A stretch of DNA of 64,000 bases from Rahnella sp. AA (GTDB lineage Bacteria; Pseudomonadota; Gammaproteobacteria; Enterobacterales; Enterobacteriaceae), in contig NZ_PITQ01000001.1 in assembly GCF_002834385.1 (NCBI RefSeq), positions 496,001 to 560,000 of the forward strand, in the 5' to 3' direction. The position numbers and the translations under genes were made by a program. The notes below the pieces were generated by a model. The model was not told the origin of the DNA. It worked only from the letters and a program-made list of their open reading frames with translations, and made no database searches. This document shows, one piece after another, positions 47,978 through 56,713 of this stretch (the first letter of the stretch is position 1; every line of letters starts with the position of its first letter).

Positions 47978-48794
47978 CCGCCTGGCTGTGCGTTCCGTGC
48001 AGCGACAGTGAATAAAGATGGGGCGTGATCCCCATCATTTTGCGGAACGTATTGATGAAATGGCTTTGATCGTAAAAGCCCAGACGGATTGCCACGTCCA
48101 GCGCGTTATTGTTTTTGCGCAGCTGGTTGCGGGCTTCGAGCAGCCGCAGCTGCATATGGTATTGCAGCGGCGGCATGCCGATATGCTGGCGGAAAAGCCG
48201 GACAAAATGGAATTTACTCAGCCCGCTGATTTGCGCCAGCGTATCGAGATGAATTTTGCGCGTCAGGTGCTCGCGCATAAAATCCAGCGCCAGCGTGATG
48301 GGGCGCAGCGACTGCTCCTGCTCTTTTGCCGGTTCCTCCAGCAGCGCGCCGAGCAGCCACAGCAGATTCTGTTCCTGATCTTCATCATTGAGCGTGCGTT
48401 TGTAATGGCACAGTGCGGAAAACAGCGCGGGATTACTCAGAACGCCTTCGGTCAGCACCGGCGCGTGGTGGTCTGAACGCAGATTATGATCGACAGACAC
48501 CTGACGCAGCAACGCCTGCGGAATATGCACGCTGAGGAACTCGACCTTTTCATCGCCGAACAGCGAGGACTGCACCGTTGACGGGTTATAAATCGTGATA
48601 TCGCCGCCGCGCACCAGCTCAGTTTTACCGTGCAGCCAGATTTCTTCCGTGCCGGTGAGGTTGGCGCTGATGACGTATTCGTCGTGGGTGTGACGCGGAA
48701 ACGATGAATTACTCGCGGTCAGATGCGAGCATTCAATGTCGTTAGCCATCGTCCATTCAGAAATAGAAAGAGACACGTCACCCCCATAAATCAT
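47967..48794 (-). CDS. AraC-family transcriptional regulator
   Basis: About 275 residues from the ATG at 48794; a longer frame reaches 48836, and a GTG a little further in, with GGGGGT before it, is also possible. An N-terminal cupin-like sensor (FPRHTHDEYVISAN, GGDITIYNPSTVQ) is followed by two helix-turn-helix motifs: LDTLAQISGLSKFHFVRLFRQHIG and NALDVAIRLGFYDQSHFINTFRKMMG, the second with the AraC signature. It is convergent with and overlaps the LysE gene, so it plausibly controls that exporter operon (AraC regulators next to LysE exporters are common). Confidence 0.83.
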   Translation of the reverse strand: MIYGGDVSLSISEWTMANDIECSHLTASNSSFPRHTHDEYVISANLTGTEEIWLHGKTELVRGGDITIYNPSTVQSSLFGDEKVEFLSVHIPQALLRQVSVDHNLRSDHHAPVLTEGVLSNPALFSALCHYKRTLNDEDQEQNLLWLLGALLEEPAKEQEQSLRPITLALDFMREHLTRKIHLDTLAQISGLSKFHFVRLFRQHIGMPPLQYHMQLRLLEARNQLRKNNNALDVAIRLGFYDQSHFINTFRKMMGITPHLYSLSLHGTHSQAVIR

Positions 48795-48880
48795 TGCTGA
48801 GCGAAAAAAAACGAACCAACCCTTTTTCTTATGCAAAATTTATAGCACAAACCTTTAACACTGAAAGCGAGGAAAATTCA

Positions 48881-49089
48881 TCACGTACGAAGGGGAAAAG
48901 CCTCCGTTCCCAGCATGACGCCATTCTTTCCGTGATGCTTTATCGCATACATCGCCCGGTCGGCGAGCAAGCATTTTTCATCGCCGCCAGTTGCTGCTCG
49001 TCATTTTTCTCTTTGGTCATGTCAGGTTTCAGACGTGCGTTATGCTTTTTCAGGTTCTGGAGTTGTTGGTTAAATGAGGAATCAGACAT
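48881..49089 (-). pseudogene. Decayed diguanylate cyclase (GGDEF) gene, internally deleted
   Basis: Reading the minus strand, an ATG at 49089 opens a 49-codon frame (MSDSSFNQQLQNLKKHNARL...) ending at 48940. In the +1 frame the overlapping DNA reads GGDEKCLLADRAMYAIKHHG, then KNGVM, and stops at 48881. ADRAMYAIKHHGKNG is the typical C-terminal end of a GGDEF domain, and GGDE is the start of its active-site motif, so the domain middle (about 50 or more residues) appears deleted and the frame broken. No catalytic activity is expected. The N-terminal part being from the same gene is an inference. Confidence 0.6.
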
Positions 49090-49659
49090 TTCTTATTTTA
49101 TGAGCAAATAATCTTCATTCTTGCCACTTGTAGGGATTTTGTAAACATCAGGTGTGAAAAAGACGTCAGAGGAGCGGGTTTTCGGAATTTGCCCATAAGT
49201 AAAACCGGGAAAGTACCGCGGCGTTCCGGGGCGGTAAATGTTAAATAAGAAGCGCACTCGTTATTTTTAAACATGGGTTGTCGATATATCTCCAGATGCA
49301 ATAACGGCGTGTTTAATTATTTTCACATTATAAAAACATTTCATTCCACCCCTTCGAAAGCGCTTTGACAATACGTGCCGGTTTTGGCGGATTATTTTAT
49401 TTATTGCCTGTGTTTATCCTGAGCAGCCTTGTCAATTCGCTACGTAATCAGGCAAAATATGCGGCCCGCAAAACGGGCTGATTCACTCTTTCTTCATTAA
49501 CGAAATCATTCTTCGTACAAGAAAACATTCAAAAACCAGAGGCCGGGCTTAGTACCGGATAGATATTTACTTTCAGAAATCGACAGTCTTGTCGCAAGGA
49601 AACATAAATGGTGCACCACTCTTTTTATGTGACGTCATCCGTCATGGGAAATTCACATC
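49090..49659. other. Non-coding region before the permease gene
   Basis: No convincing gene. Open frames on the minus strand here (49098-49301) look random. The stretch 49300-49480 is A/T-rich and probably contains the promoter for the permease at 49660. With the decayed GGDEF gene it makes about 800 bp of degraded or intergenic DNA. Confidence 0.5.
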
Positions 49660-51021
49660 ATGTCGGATAACATCGCAACAGGTACCCCTTCCCGCGTGGA
49701 ACTGCGTAAAACCCTTACGCTGATTCCGGTTGTCATGATAGGCCTGGCCTATATGCAACCCATGACCTTGTTCGATACGTTCGGTATTGTCTCCGGCCTG
49801 ACCGACGGCCATGTGCCGACGGCCTATGCCTTCGCGCTGATCGCTGTTTTATTTACGGCGCTGAGCTACGGCAAACTGGTGCGCCGCTATCCTTCTGCGG
49901 GCTCCGCTTATACTTACGCGCAAAAAGCGATTCATCCGGTTGTCGGCTTTATGGTGGGCTGGTCTTCGCTGCTCGATTACCTTTTCGCGCCGATGATTAA
50001 TATTCTGCTGGCAAAAATCTATTTCGAAGCGCTGGTGCCTTCCGTGCCGTCGTGGATATTTGTCATCGTGCTGGTCGGCTTTATGACGCTGTCGAATTTA
50101 CGCAGCATCAAAACCGTCGCCAATATTAATACGCTGGTCGTCGTCTTGCAGATTGTGCTGATTGTTGTGATTACCGGCATGGTGATTTACGGCGTTAACC
50201 ACGGCACCGGTTACGGTACGCTGGCCAGTTCGAAACCGTTCTGGGGCGAAAATACCCATACTGTGCCGCTGATTACCGGCGCAACCATTCTGTGCTTCTC
50301 GTTCACCGGTTTTGACGGCATCAGTAATTTGTCGGAAGAAACCAAAGACGCAGAACGCGTGATCCCGCGTGCGATTTTCCTGACGGCGTTAATTGGCGGT
50401 GCCATCTTCATCGGCGCAACCTATTTCCTGCAACTGTATTTCCCGGATATCTCCAGCTTCAAAAACCCGGATGCTTCGCAGCCTGAAATCATGTTGCAGG
50501 TTGCCGGACGTGCCTTCCAGTTTGGCGCGCTGATTTTCTCCAGCATCACGGTTCTGGCTTCCGGCATGGCGGCACACGCGGGCGTTTCGCGCCTGATGTA
50601 CGTCATGGGCCGCGACGGCGTATTCCCGAAACGTTTCTTCGGCTACATTCATCCGAAATGGCGTACGCCGTCTTTCAACGTATTGCTGGTCGGCGCGATT
50701 GCCCTGATGGCGATTAACTTCGATCTGGTGACTGCGACGGCGCTGATTAACTTCGGTGCGCTGGTGGCATTTACCTTCGTGAACCTGTCTGTGATTTCGC
50801 AGTTCTGGATCCGCGAGAAGCGCAACAAAACCTTGCTGGACCACTTCCAGTATCTGCTTTTACCAATGTGCGGCGCGCTGACCGTTGGTGCGTTGTGGGT
50901 GAATCTGGAAGAAGGTTCGATGGTGCTGGGGCTGATCTGGGGCGCAGTCGGCTTCATCTATCTGGCCTGCGTGACCAAAAGTTTCCGCAACCCGGTTCCG
51001 CAGTACGAAGACGTTGCGTAA
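49660..51021 (+). CDS. Amino acid/polyamine (putrescine importer PuuP-like) permease
   Basis: A 453-residue APC-superfamily permease with twelve hydrophobic segments. It is closest in memory to E. coli PuuP: shared [79 protein letters not shown] and [24 protein letters not shown] in pieces. PuuP imports putrescine with protons; identity here is by similarity only and the puu catabolic genes are not adjacent. A hairpin terminator follows. Confidence 0.8.
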   Translation: MSDNIATGTPSRVELRKTLTLIPVVMIGLAYMQPMTLFDTFGIVSGLTDGHVPTAYAFALIAVLFTALSYGKLVRRYPSAGSAYTYAQKAIHPVVGFMVGWSSLLDYLFAPMINILLAKIYFEALVPSVPSWIFVIVLVGFMTLSNLRSIKTVANINTLVVVLQIVLIVVITGMVIYGVNHGTGYGTLASSKPFWGENTHTVPLITGATILCFSFTGFDGISNLSEETKDAERVIPRAIFLTALIGGAIFIGATYFLQLYFPDISSFKNPDASQPEIMLQVAGRAFQFGALIFSSITVLASGMAAHAGVSRLMYVMGRDGVFPKRFFGYIHPKWRTPSFNVLLVGAIALMAINFDLVTATALINFGALVAFTFVNLSVISQFWIREKRNKTLLDHFQYLLLPMCGALTVGALWVNLEEGSMVLGLIWGAVGFIYLACVTKSFRNPVPQYEDVA

Positions 51022-51038
51022 CAAATTCATGAATAACG

Positions 51039-51072
51039 ATGGCTCCTCCGGGAGTAATGCCAGTCAGTTAAG
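51039..51072. repeat. Left inverted-repeat terminus flanking the T6SS cassette
   Basis: This 34-bp segment matches the reverse complement of 56668-56701 at 28 positions. Its inner part TAATGCCAGTCAGTTAAG (51055-51072) looks like an IS4-family terminal repeat facing into the cassette (recalled, not searched). The outer 12 bp CTCCTCCGGGAG (51043-51054) matches CTCCTTCGGGAG (56686-56697) at 11 of 12 positions in direct orientation; its arms are palindromic, so direct and inverted matches coincide. Confidence 0.6.
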
Positions 51073-51092
51073 CCACTGACTGGCATTTTTTT
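51057..51092 (+). terminator. Terminator after the PuuP-like gene
   Basis: A 12-pair stem ATGCCAGTCAGT/ACTGACTGGCAT with a six-base loop, then a T run. It starts within the left repeat terminus, so the terminator and the repeat are the same sequence. Confidence 0.85.
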
Positions 51093-51156
51093 AGCTTATG
51101 AATACTTCAGGGCTGTCGCCGAATATCGCAACTTTTTCATTCATGTTCAGTCTTCC

Positions 51157-53079
51157 TTAACGTCCACCGTGTTTATAAATTTCCATTTGTTTCATTTTTG
51201 CGAGTTCGTCTGGTCCTATGCCCCCCGCGCTTTCGGCAACCACTTGAGCCGGGCGGGTATAGTGGGGATGTTCACCGCTTGAAAAATAAGGATCCGATAT
51301 TTGCCAGTCCGCCAGCCTGCGGTATTTTTCCAAATCGCTTTTGTTGTTTGAGCACTCGCAAAAGCCAACGGGTAAATCGTAAGCTACGATTTGGCTCATA
51401 AATTCGGCATATAGTGGCAATGTACTGTGATCGCTGGGTTGCGAGATAAACTTACCGATCCGGGCATCTTTTTGTTCGCGGGTTTCACGGCACCGGGTGA
51501 GTTGCCCTCGCGTATCGTCATGTGAGCCCGGCAAAGACCAGCTTGATGAAGAGGGTACGGATATCCACTGCTCCTCATATAGGGAAGCATAGTAGGGGAA
51601 AGTATCATCATGAATTGCCCAATCCCCAGTTATTTCGTCTTTAGAAAATTGCCCCCAACCATCCCCGTTTCTGCCATCTACAGGATTTTTACCTACTCGC
51701 GTACCGTCAAAATCCAGTGGTATGTCGAACGGTAAAGGGACCCTTTCACCATTGATGAACAGTGTTTGATTAGCCGGAGGGGCGGGATAAATAAATTCGC
51801 CACCGTCATCCCAAAACGATGCACCTGCAGGAGGAAGTGTTCCAAAAGGGGTGTGAATCTGAGGATCGCCCCCACAATGCAGGCCTCGGGCCATCATCCG
51901 TTGGAACAGATGGCCCTGATGGTCAGTAAGCAGTTTATTAATATTGCCATCAGGGGTGTTGGGGATGCCTTGCCAGCCGATACTACGAATGGCTTTCATG
52001 CCCATCACACGGTCATGAGCGTTACAGTAAACCCAGGTACGGCCATGATTGTCGCGCTCATAGGTCTCATTTGGTCCCATTCCGGTGGGTTTCCAGCTCT
52101 TATTATTGGCATCAACTCCGACAACCAGACGGCTATAGTCCGCAGGCGTCATCCTGCTGGTTTGTTGGGCGACTTTCTTAACCACATTCTCAAACGTGGC
52201 AACCCTGGCTTTAGTCGATATGCATTCATTAAATGGGTAGGCGAACCTGTCCATCGTTTTATGTTCAAGCGCATAAGGTGAATTCATCACAAATAAAGCA
52301 TCAGGGCCGGTTTTGGCAAGCAGGGTCGCCGCCATCGCAATCATAGTGCCCTGACTGTGGGACATCAGCGTTATGGTATCGTTAGGATAATCATTTCTGA
52401 TGGTATCCATTAAATTAGCCAGCCTTGTTGCAGCGTGGGCATAATATTGTCTCGCAGGAGCGTCTGAAACCAACCGGTCTAACTCAGTATTTGCGGCCTG
52501 AACGCTGAACGGGATCGGCATTTCCTTCAGCCATTTGCTAAAACCTTCTTCACTCCATAAAGACACCAACTGGTCACAGCCATTTTGAAATGCGCCGCCG
52601 CCCCAATAGAATGGCCCCTTAGCTTGCAATTCACTGTCAGAAAGCTTTTGGTATTTTTTCAGGTCATGATAATCATCGCCTTCAGCATTTCTCAGGGGGA
52701 TTCGGCATTTAACATCTGCATGCTTCCCAGCGGAGTATCCCCAGTAAAAACGAACAACCGGAGATCTACCTTCTTTAATTACGCCACGAATATTACTTTT
52801 GCCATCAGAATACTCATTTTCTTTTAAATGATGTTCCTCAGGTAAATTAAGACGTGCATTTAGTCCACGACAAAGGTTACTTTCGGCTGTGCTATACCAC
52901 TCACCTTCAGAGTTAACCCCATGCACAAAAATAATAATCCCTGGAAGTTGAATTGGATAGTTACAAGCAGCCCTGACTTTATTATTGGATGGAGAACACA
53001 TGCTGGTCCATACATGTTTACCGTTATCATCAATATGCAAAGATGCTGAGCGTAAAGGTTCTCTGGAATGATCAGTCAT
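51157..53079 (-). CDS. tle3: Type VI secretion lipase effector, Tle3-like
   Basis: Encodes 640 residues from the ATG at 53079 (a TTG 30 bases upstream is possible). An alpha/beta hydrolase region is visible: oxyanion-type IIIFVHGVNSEGEWY near residue 50 and the nucleophile elbow SHSQGT with Ser242. The long C-terminal part (about residues 380-640) resembles the DUF3274 region found on Tle3 phospholipases. Tle3 enzymes are delivered with VgrG and damage membranes of rival cells. No export signal, as expected. It starts eight bases inside the end of the immunity-like gene. Composition is more A/T-rich than the neighbours. Confidence 0.78.
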   Translation of the reverse strand: MTDHSREPLRSASLHIDDNGKHVWTSMCSPSNNKVRAACNYPIQLPGIIIFVHGVNSEGEWYSTAESNLCRGLNARLNLPEEHHLKENEYSDGKSNIRGVIKEGRSPVVRFYWGYSAGKHADVKCRIPLRNAEGDDYHDLKKYQKLSDSELQAKGPFYWGGGAFQNGCDQLVSLWSEEGFSKWLKEMPIPFSVQAANTELDRLVSDAPARQYYAHAATRLANLMDTIRNDYPNDTITLMSHSQGTMIAMAATLLAKTGPDALFVMNSPYALEHKTMDRFAYPFNECISTKARVATFENVVKKVAQQTSRMTPADYSRLVVGVDANNKSWKPTGMGPNETYERDNHGRTWVYCNAHDRVMGMKAIRSIGWQGIPNTPDGNINKLLTDHQGHLFQRMMARGLHCGGDPQIHTPFGTLPPAGASFWDDGGEFIYPAPPANQTLFINGERVPLPFDIPLDFDGTRVGKNPVDGRNGDGWGQFSKDEITGDWAIHDDTFPYYASLYEEQWISVPSSSSWSLPGSHDDTRGQLTRCRETREQKDARIGKFISQPSDHSTLPLYAEFMSQIVAYDLPVGFCECSNNKSDLEKYRRLADWQISDPYFSSGEHPHYTRPAQVVAESAGGIGPDELAKMKQMEIYKHGGR

Positions 53080-53833
53080 TGTCTTGTATCCCTGTTGCTT
53101 TTGGATCAATCTCTTGCTGTGCGGTATTTTTCTGGCTAGATGGAATTATTTGCGAATCGCAAGAGAAAATCGTTGTTTTTGTTGAGGAATTATTGGATTC
53201 TGGTGCGCTCAATAAATATGTGAAATCGCTGTAAGAGTTAGGGATACTGAATTTACGTGTTTTATATTTGTATGGGGTTTTATTATCAGTGAAGTAAACT
53301 GCATCATGGGTTATTTGGATGGATGTATCCTTCCCATCGTTCATATCTCCAGCAATATTCAGAGGATATCTAATTCCGTTCTTGATATATATAATATAAG
53401 CGCCGTTGTTTGTAGCTCTATCGCTAAGAGAGCGAACCCGAACTGGGTAAGCCAGCACTTCGTCGGATGCTGAGTAGATAATTTGACCTTTCCAGTAAAG
53501 GCTGGAGTTAGCCGTCAAAATATCATTTGTGCTTGAACCTCCATTGAGATAAACCTTTTTACCCAGCTTAGTATCATTGTAATAAATAATGCCACCATGA
53601 TCACAATCTTTGTAATTTTCCAGCGTGAAAAATCTGTGCTCATCAATCCGATAAACAACTTGTGGTGGGACATCATAAACCATGTACTTCATATCACCAG
53701 ACTGCCCAGTCAATCCTGCTCCACCGCTTGTCATAGCAAAGCCGTCTGCCGTGGTAGGGATATGGCAGGCCGTCATTGACAGGCAAGAAAAAATTGTGGC
53801 TGAAGCACACGTAAACTTGTTAAATGCTTTCAT
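53072..53833 (-). CDS. tli3: Tli3-like immunity lipoprotein
   Basis: A 253-residue predicted lipoprotein from the ATG at 53833; the frame extends to a TTG at 53857. The signal peptide ends with the lipobox MTAC, giving a lipid-attached cysteine at about residue 23, so the protein should sit in the periplasm. The rest has no domain I recognise. Its position between vgrG and the Tle3-like gene, with the start codon of the effector inside its end, identifies it as the likely immunity protein. It is the most A/T-rich gene in the window by eye. Confidence 0.72.
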   Translation of the reverse strand: MKAFNKFTCASATIFSCLSMTACHIPTTADGFAMTSGGAGLTGQSGDMKYMVYDVPPQVVYRIDEHRFFTLENYKDCDHGGIIYYNDTKLGKKVYLNGGSSTNDILTANSSLYWKGQIIYSASDEVLAYPVRVRSLSDRATNNGAYIIYIKNGIRYPLNIAGDMNDGKDTSIQITHDAVYFTDNKTPYKYKTRKFSIPNSYSDFTYLLSAPESNNSSTKTTIFSCDSQIIPSSQKNTAQQEIDPKATGIQDND

Positions 53834-53843
53834 TCTCTCATCC

Positions 53844-56336
53844 TTAAAGTAATTCAAAACTCATTCCGTCGAGTAATGTGCTCTGAATAAGGGCTGTTTT
53901 ACCTGCAGCGTCGGTCATGCCTTCCTGCACAGAACCATCGGGCAATGTCATCCGATATTTGGCGTTAGCGATGGGCTCGCCGCTGAGAGGGTGTACGAGT
54001 GCGAATTTCTCATCGAAATTCTCTGGCTCGAAGGACTTCATCGCGCTCTGTATGCTGGCCGCACCTTGTTTGACGATACCGCCATTTTTCACCCGCAATT
54101 TCCCCGGCCCGCCAATCTCAACGTTACCGCCTTTCAGTTTGATGTAGGCTCCGCCGCAGATCAGAACCAGCTCGTCCTGTGCGGTCACCGTCATTTTTTT
54201 GCCACTGGCAATATGCGTATCGTCCGTTGACCAGGTGGTGAATTTCCCGCCCTGCGCCTGAACGTCGATATCGCCTTTGGCGGCAAACATTTTTGTACCC
54301 TGACGGCTGTAGAGGCTGATTTGCTCACCGGCCGCGACGGTGAATTTCTTCGTCGCGCCGATATCCACCTGCTTACCGGCGGTCAGCGTCAGGCTGTCTT
54401 GCGCGTACAGCTGCATGCTGTCCCCGCTGACAATGCCCACGCCTTTGGGTGCGCTTAAAAGCAAAACGGCCTGCTGAAGCTTGTCGAGTTTCTGCTGTAA
54501 CAAAGTCTGTTGCCGGTCGATGTCGGCGGCTAATGCCTGAGCCTGTTGAGCACTGGCCGACAGACTCTGCATTTCTACCCTTGCACTGGAAATCAGGGCA
54601 TTGGCCTGTTGCATATCCAGCTGCTGACCTCCGGCGGAGGCCTGCACGTCGGCAGAAATAAACACGCCTTTGCCGCCGCGAACGGACACCCAGTCGTCGG
54701 TGCGCAGCTCGGCGCCGTGTCCGCGGTCTTTGCGCTTATCATCGACCAGCGCACCGAGGTTCAGCTGGCTTTTGCCGCTGGCCGGTGTCGAAAGCTTGAT
54801 GTGCTCTTTGCCACGCGTGTCGTCGAGACGCAGTTTGTTATTGGCCTGAGTGCGGATTACGTTCCGCTTGTAATTCGGTAACGCCACGTGGTCCGGGTGC
54901 GTTGAGTCATGCAGCGCGTAAGCGATGTAAGGCCGGTCAACGTCGCCGTTCTCGAACGCAATCGCCACGCCGGTAGAATCCAGCAGCGGCATATGAAAAC
55001 CGTAAGTATCACCGGAATAAGGCCTGGCTAAACGCAGCCAGCAGCTTTCAAAACCCTTTTGCCATCCGGTGCGGTCAAAGCCAAACCGGGCGCGGTATAA
55101 ACCGTCGGCGTTGATGTGTGCATAAGGTTCATCCGGATGGGCACTGGAGATGCGGGCGGGCAGTGTGCCGGTGACGGTGGGCCACGGCAAAAGAGCAGGG
55201 CGGTACGGATGCTGGGTATTGCGCGGAACGGCGGTGAAGGTGACGAAATACGCCGTGTCGCGGGCGACATTTTTAGACGTGGTAGACACAATCAGCAGGC
55301 CGTCCGGCGCTTCCGGCCAGTCCTTGCCCGGCGTGGTGATGACCATCCCCGGCCGCAGCGTCATGCAGTTGGATTTACCCTCAAACGTGATTTGTTCACT
55401 GAGGTAACGCTCCTGACGGCGCTTCGCGTACCACATGCCCTGACCAGGCTCACTGCTGTATTCCTTGCCCGGTTCGGGGTAATACTCACCCCAGCGGTAA
55501 TATTCGGCAACCAGCGCCGGATAGTCCGGGTTAGTGGCGGCTGTGGCGGTCATATCGCTTTGCGCAGCCGGGTAATAATCGTCGTTTACCGTCACCGACT
55601 TGGGAATCGATTTACGGCTGACCGACATCTCCCAGACCGACTCCAGCCCGCCGTCGAACAGTCCCGCCGGATTGCGGAACGGAATGGTCACCGGTTCCGG
55701 CCACGCGTAAGAATGGTCGGCCAGCACCATCACATCGCAGTTATTCTCTTCATCGTATTCAAAGAAGTACGAGATACCGCTGTCAGCCAGACGTCGCGCA
55801 ATGTGTGCGTATTCGCTTTCGCCGAACTGCATCATGAATTTCTTCAGCGGGTACTGGTCGTTCAACGCAAACCGAAAATCCAGCCGGTCCATGTTGTAAC
55901 GCAGGAAGGTGTTTTCGGTCATGCTGATGACGCTGTCGTTCTGGTAAACCGCGTTGTTGCTGCCCTGATTCAGACGGGTGAGGCGGTGTTCCAGCGTCAC
56001 GACATAATGGGTTTCATCGGCAGACGTGCTGCACTGGCGAAACTGAGTAATGACGCCGGGGATGATGCGTGGTTTAACCGGTTCCCACGGCTTGCCGTCG
56101 GGGTACATCAGGAACAGGGCGGAATAGTTGATGATGTGCTGGGCGGGAATGTCTTTTACCGCGCTGGTGAATTCGATTTCATAGCGCAGGATATCGCTGA
56201 TGGCCTCAGTGCCGCTGAACTTGAGCACCGAAATATCGACGCCGGGCTGTTGTGATTCAAGTCGTTTAAGCCGCAGCTGGTAATGGTTATGGATCGGTAA
56301 TTTACTGCCGGCAAGAATGTATTCCTGAATGCCCAT
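53844..56336 (-). CDS. vgrG: Type VI secretion spike protein VgrG with C-terminal extension
   Basis: An 830-residue VgrG, the spike at the tip of the T6SS tube that carries effectors. The N-terminal gp27-like part spans about residues 20-390 (SGTEAISDILRYEIEF, GISYFFEYDEE), the gp5 OB fold about 395-490 (ARFGFDR, CWLRLARPYSG), then a DUF2345 beta-helix needle about 560-750 (KKFTVAAGEQISLYSR). The last 80 residues (ALVHPLSGEPIANAKYRMTLPDG) resemble a transthyretin-like cap, a known docking point for Tle lipases. First gene of the cassette. AAGGGA lies before the ATG. Confidence 0.9.
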   Translation of the reverse strand: MGIQEYILAGSKLPIHNHYQLRLKRLESQQPGVDISVLKFSGTEAISDILRYEIEFTSAVKDIPAQHIINYSALFLMYPDGKPWEPVKPRIIPGVITQFRQCSTSADETHYVVTLEHRLTRLNQGSNNAVYQNDSVISMTENTFLRYNMDRLDFRFALNDQYPLKKFMMQFGESEYAHIARRLADSGISYFFEYDEENNCDVMVLADHSYAWPEPVTIPFRNPAGLFDGGLESVWEMSVSRKSIPKSVTVNDDYYPAAQSDMTATAATNPDYPALVAEYYRWGEYYPEPGKEYSSEPGQGMWYAKRRQERYLSEQITFEGKSNCMTLRPGMVITTPGKDWPEAPDGLLIVSTTSKNVARDTAYFVTFTAVPRNTQHPYRPALLPWPTVTGTLPARISSAHPDEPYAHINADGLYRARFGFDRTGWQKGFESCWLRLARPYSGDTYGFHMPLLDSTGVAIAFENGDVDRPYIAYALHDSTHPDHVALPNYKRNVIRTQANNKLRLDDTRGKEHIKLSTPASGKSQLNLGALVDDKRKDRGHGAELRTDDWVSVRGGKGVFISADVQASAGGQQLDMQQANALISSARVEMQSLSASAQQAQALAADIDRQQTLLQQKLDKLQQAVLLLSAPKGVGIVSGDSMQLYAQDSLTLTAGKQVDIGATKKFTVAAGEQISLYSRQGTKMFAAKGDIDVQAQGGKFTTWSTDDTHIASGKKMTVTAQDELVLICGGAYIKLKGGNVEIGGPGKLRVKNGGIVKQGAASIQSAMKSFEPENFDEKFALVHPLSGEPIANAKYRMTLPDGSVQEGMTDAAGKTALIQSTLLDGMSFELL

Positions 56337-56713
56337 CGTTTAATTCCCTTTTACACAGTCTGTAAACCGGTGACTCCCTGTGAATTATTCCGTTATCCCG
56401 CCACCGTTCGCGGTGAGTTAACTTAAGGTGGACTTAAGTCAAATTTAGATAAAGTGAGTTTACTCAGTAACCGGATTAACGAAAGGGAGAAAATTCGGGA
56501 ATGCGTTCTTTTACAGAAATTAAGTATTTCTGAATGTTAATCAGGATCGTGTTAGGAATATTCATTTTAATCATAGGGATAAGTCTGATCAGTAAATGTG
56601 TACTGAAAATCCGGAAACGAAGAACGTTTCTGGATTTTTACACAGCCACTGGATCGTTCAACTGATCCTTAACTGATCGGCATTACTCCTTCGGGAGCCA
56701 TTTTTGTTTCTGT
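56337..56713. other. Upstream region of vgrG, with IS4-like terminus
   Basis: No gene. It should contain the minus-strand vgrG promoter, which I cannot place with confidence. The right part, 56631-56701, reads on the minus strand as TAATGCCGATCAGTTAAGG followed by ATCAGTTGAACGATCCAGTG, a pattern I recall from IS4 ends. It continues about 50 bp inward, more than the left terminus does. Confidence 0.5.
56668..56701. repeat. Right inverted-repeat terminus flanking the T6SS cassette
   Basis: Inverted partner of 51039-51072 (28 of 34 positions). It starts 12 bases after the azlD stop, in the same relation to azlD as the left copy has to the PuuP-like gene (17 bases after its stop). CTCC, four bases, GGAG forms a short hairpin in both copies. 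Confidence 0.6.

Larger units (their letters stand above)
51055..56685. mobile_element. Candidate transposon-bounded effector cassette (vgrG-tli3-tle3)
   Basis: From the left TAATGCC (51055-51061) to the right GGCATTA (56679-56685), the segment holds only vgrG, tli3 and tle3 plus short spacers. Both ends face inward, share 16 of 18 terminal bases, and adjoin near-identical 12-bp sequences, as in a transposable unit with a target duplication. No transposase is visible inside, so it would be non-autonomous (carried by an IS4-family enzyme in trans) or a relic in which the cassette replaced the transposase. An alternative is two independent repeat copies that happen to flank the genes. Confidence 0.4.

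Noticed and set aside
48794..49111. 105-codon plus-strand frame over the decayed GGDEF gene
   Set aside because: Cys/Phe/Ser-rich nonsense; the minus strand explains this DNA as a GGDEF relic.
49098..49301. 67-codon minus-strand frame
   Set aside because: No ribosome-binding site; no membrane, signal or domain pattern.
55116..56255. 379-codon frame antisense to vgrG
   Set aside because: Shadow of vgrG; Arg/Val-rich with no domain.
51039..56701. Phase-variable inversion of the T6SS cassette by its inverted repeats
   Set aside because: The repeats are short and only 28/34 identical, and no recombinase gene lies nearby; a transposon-terminus reading explains them better.
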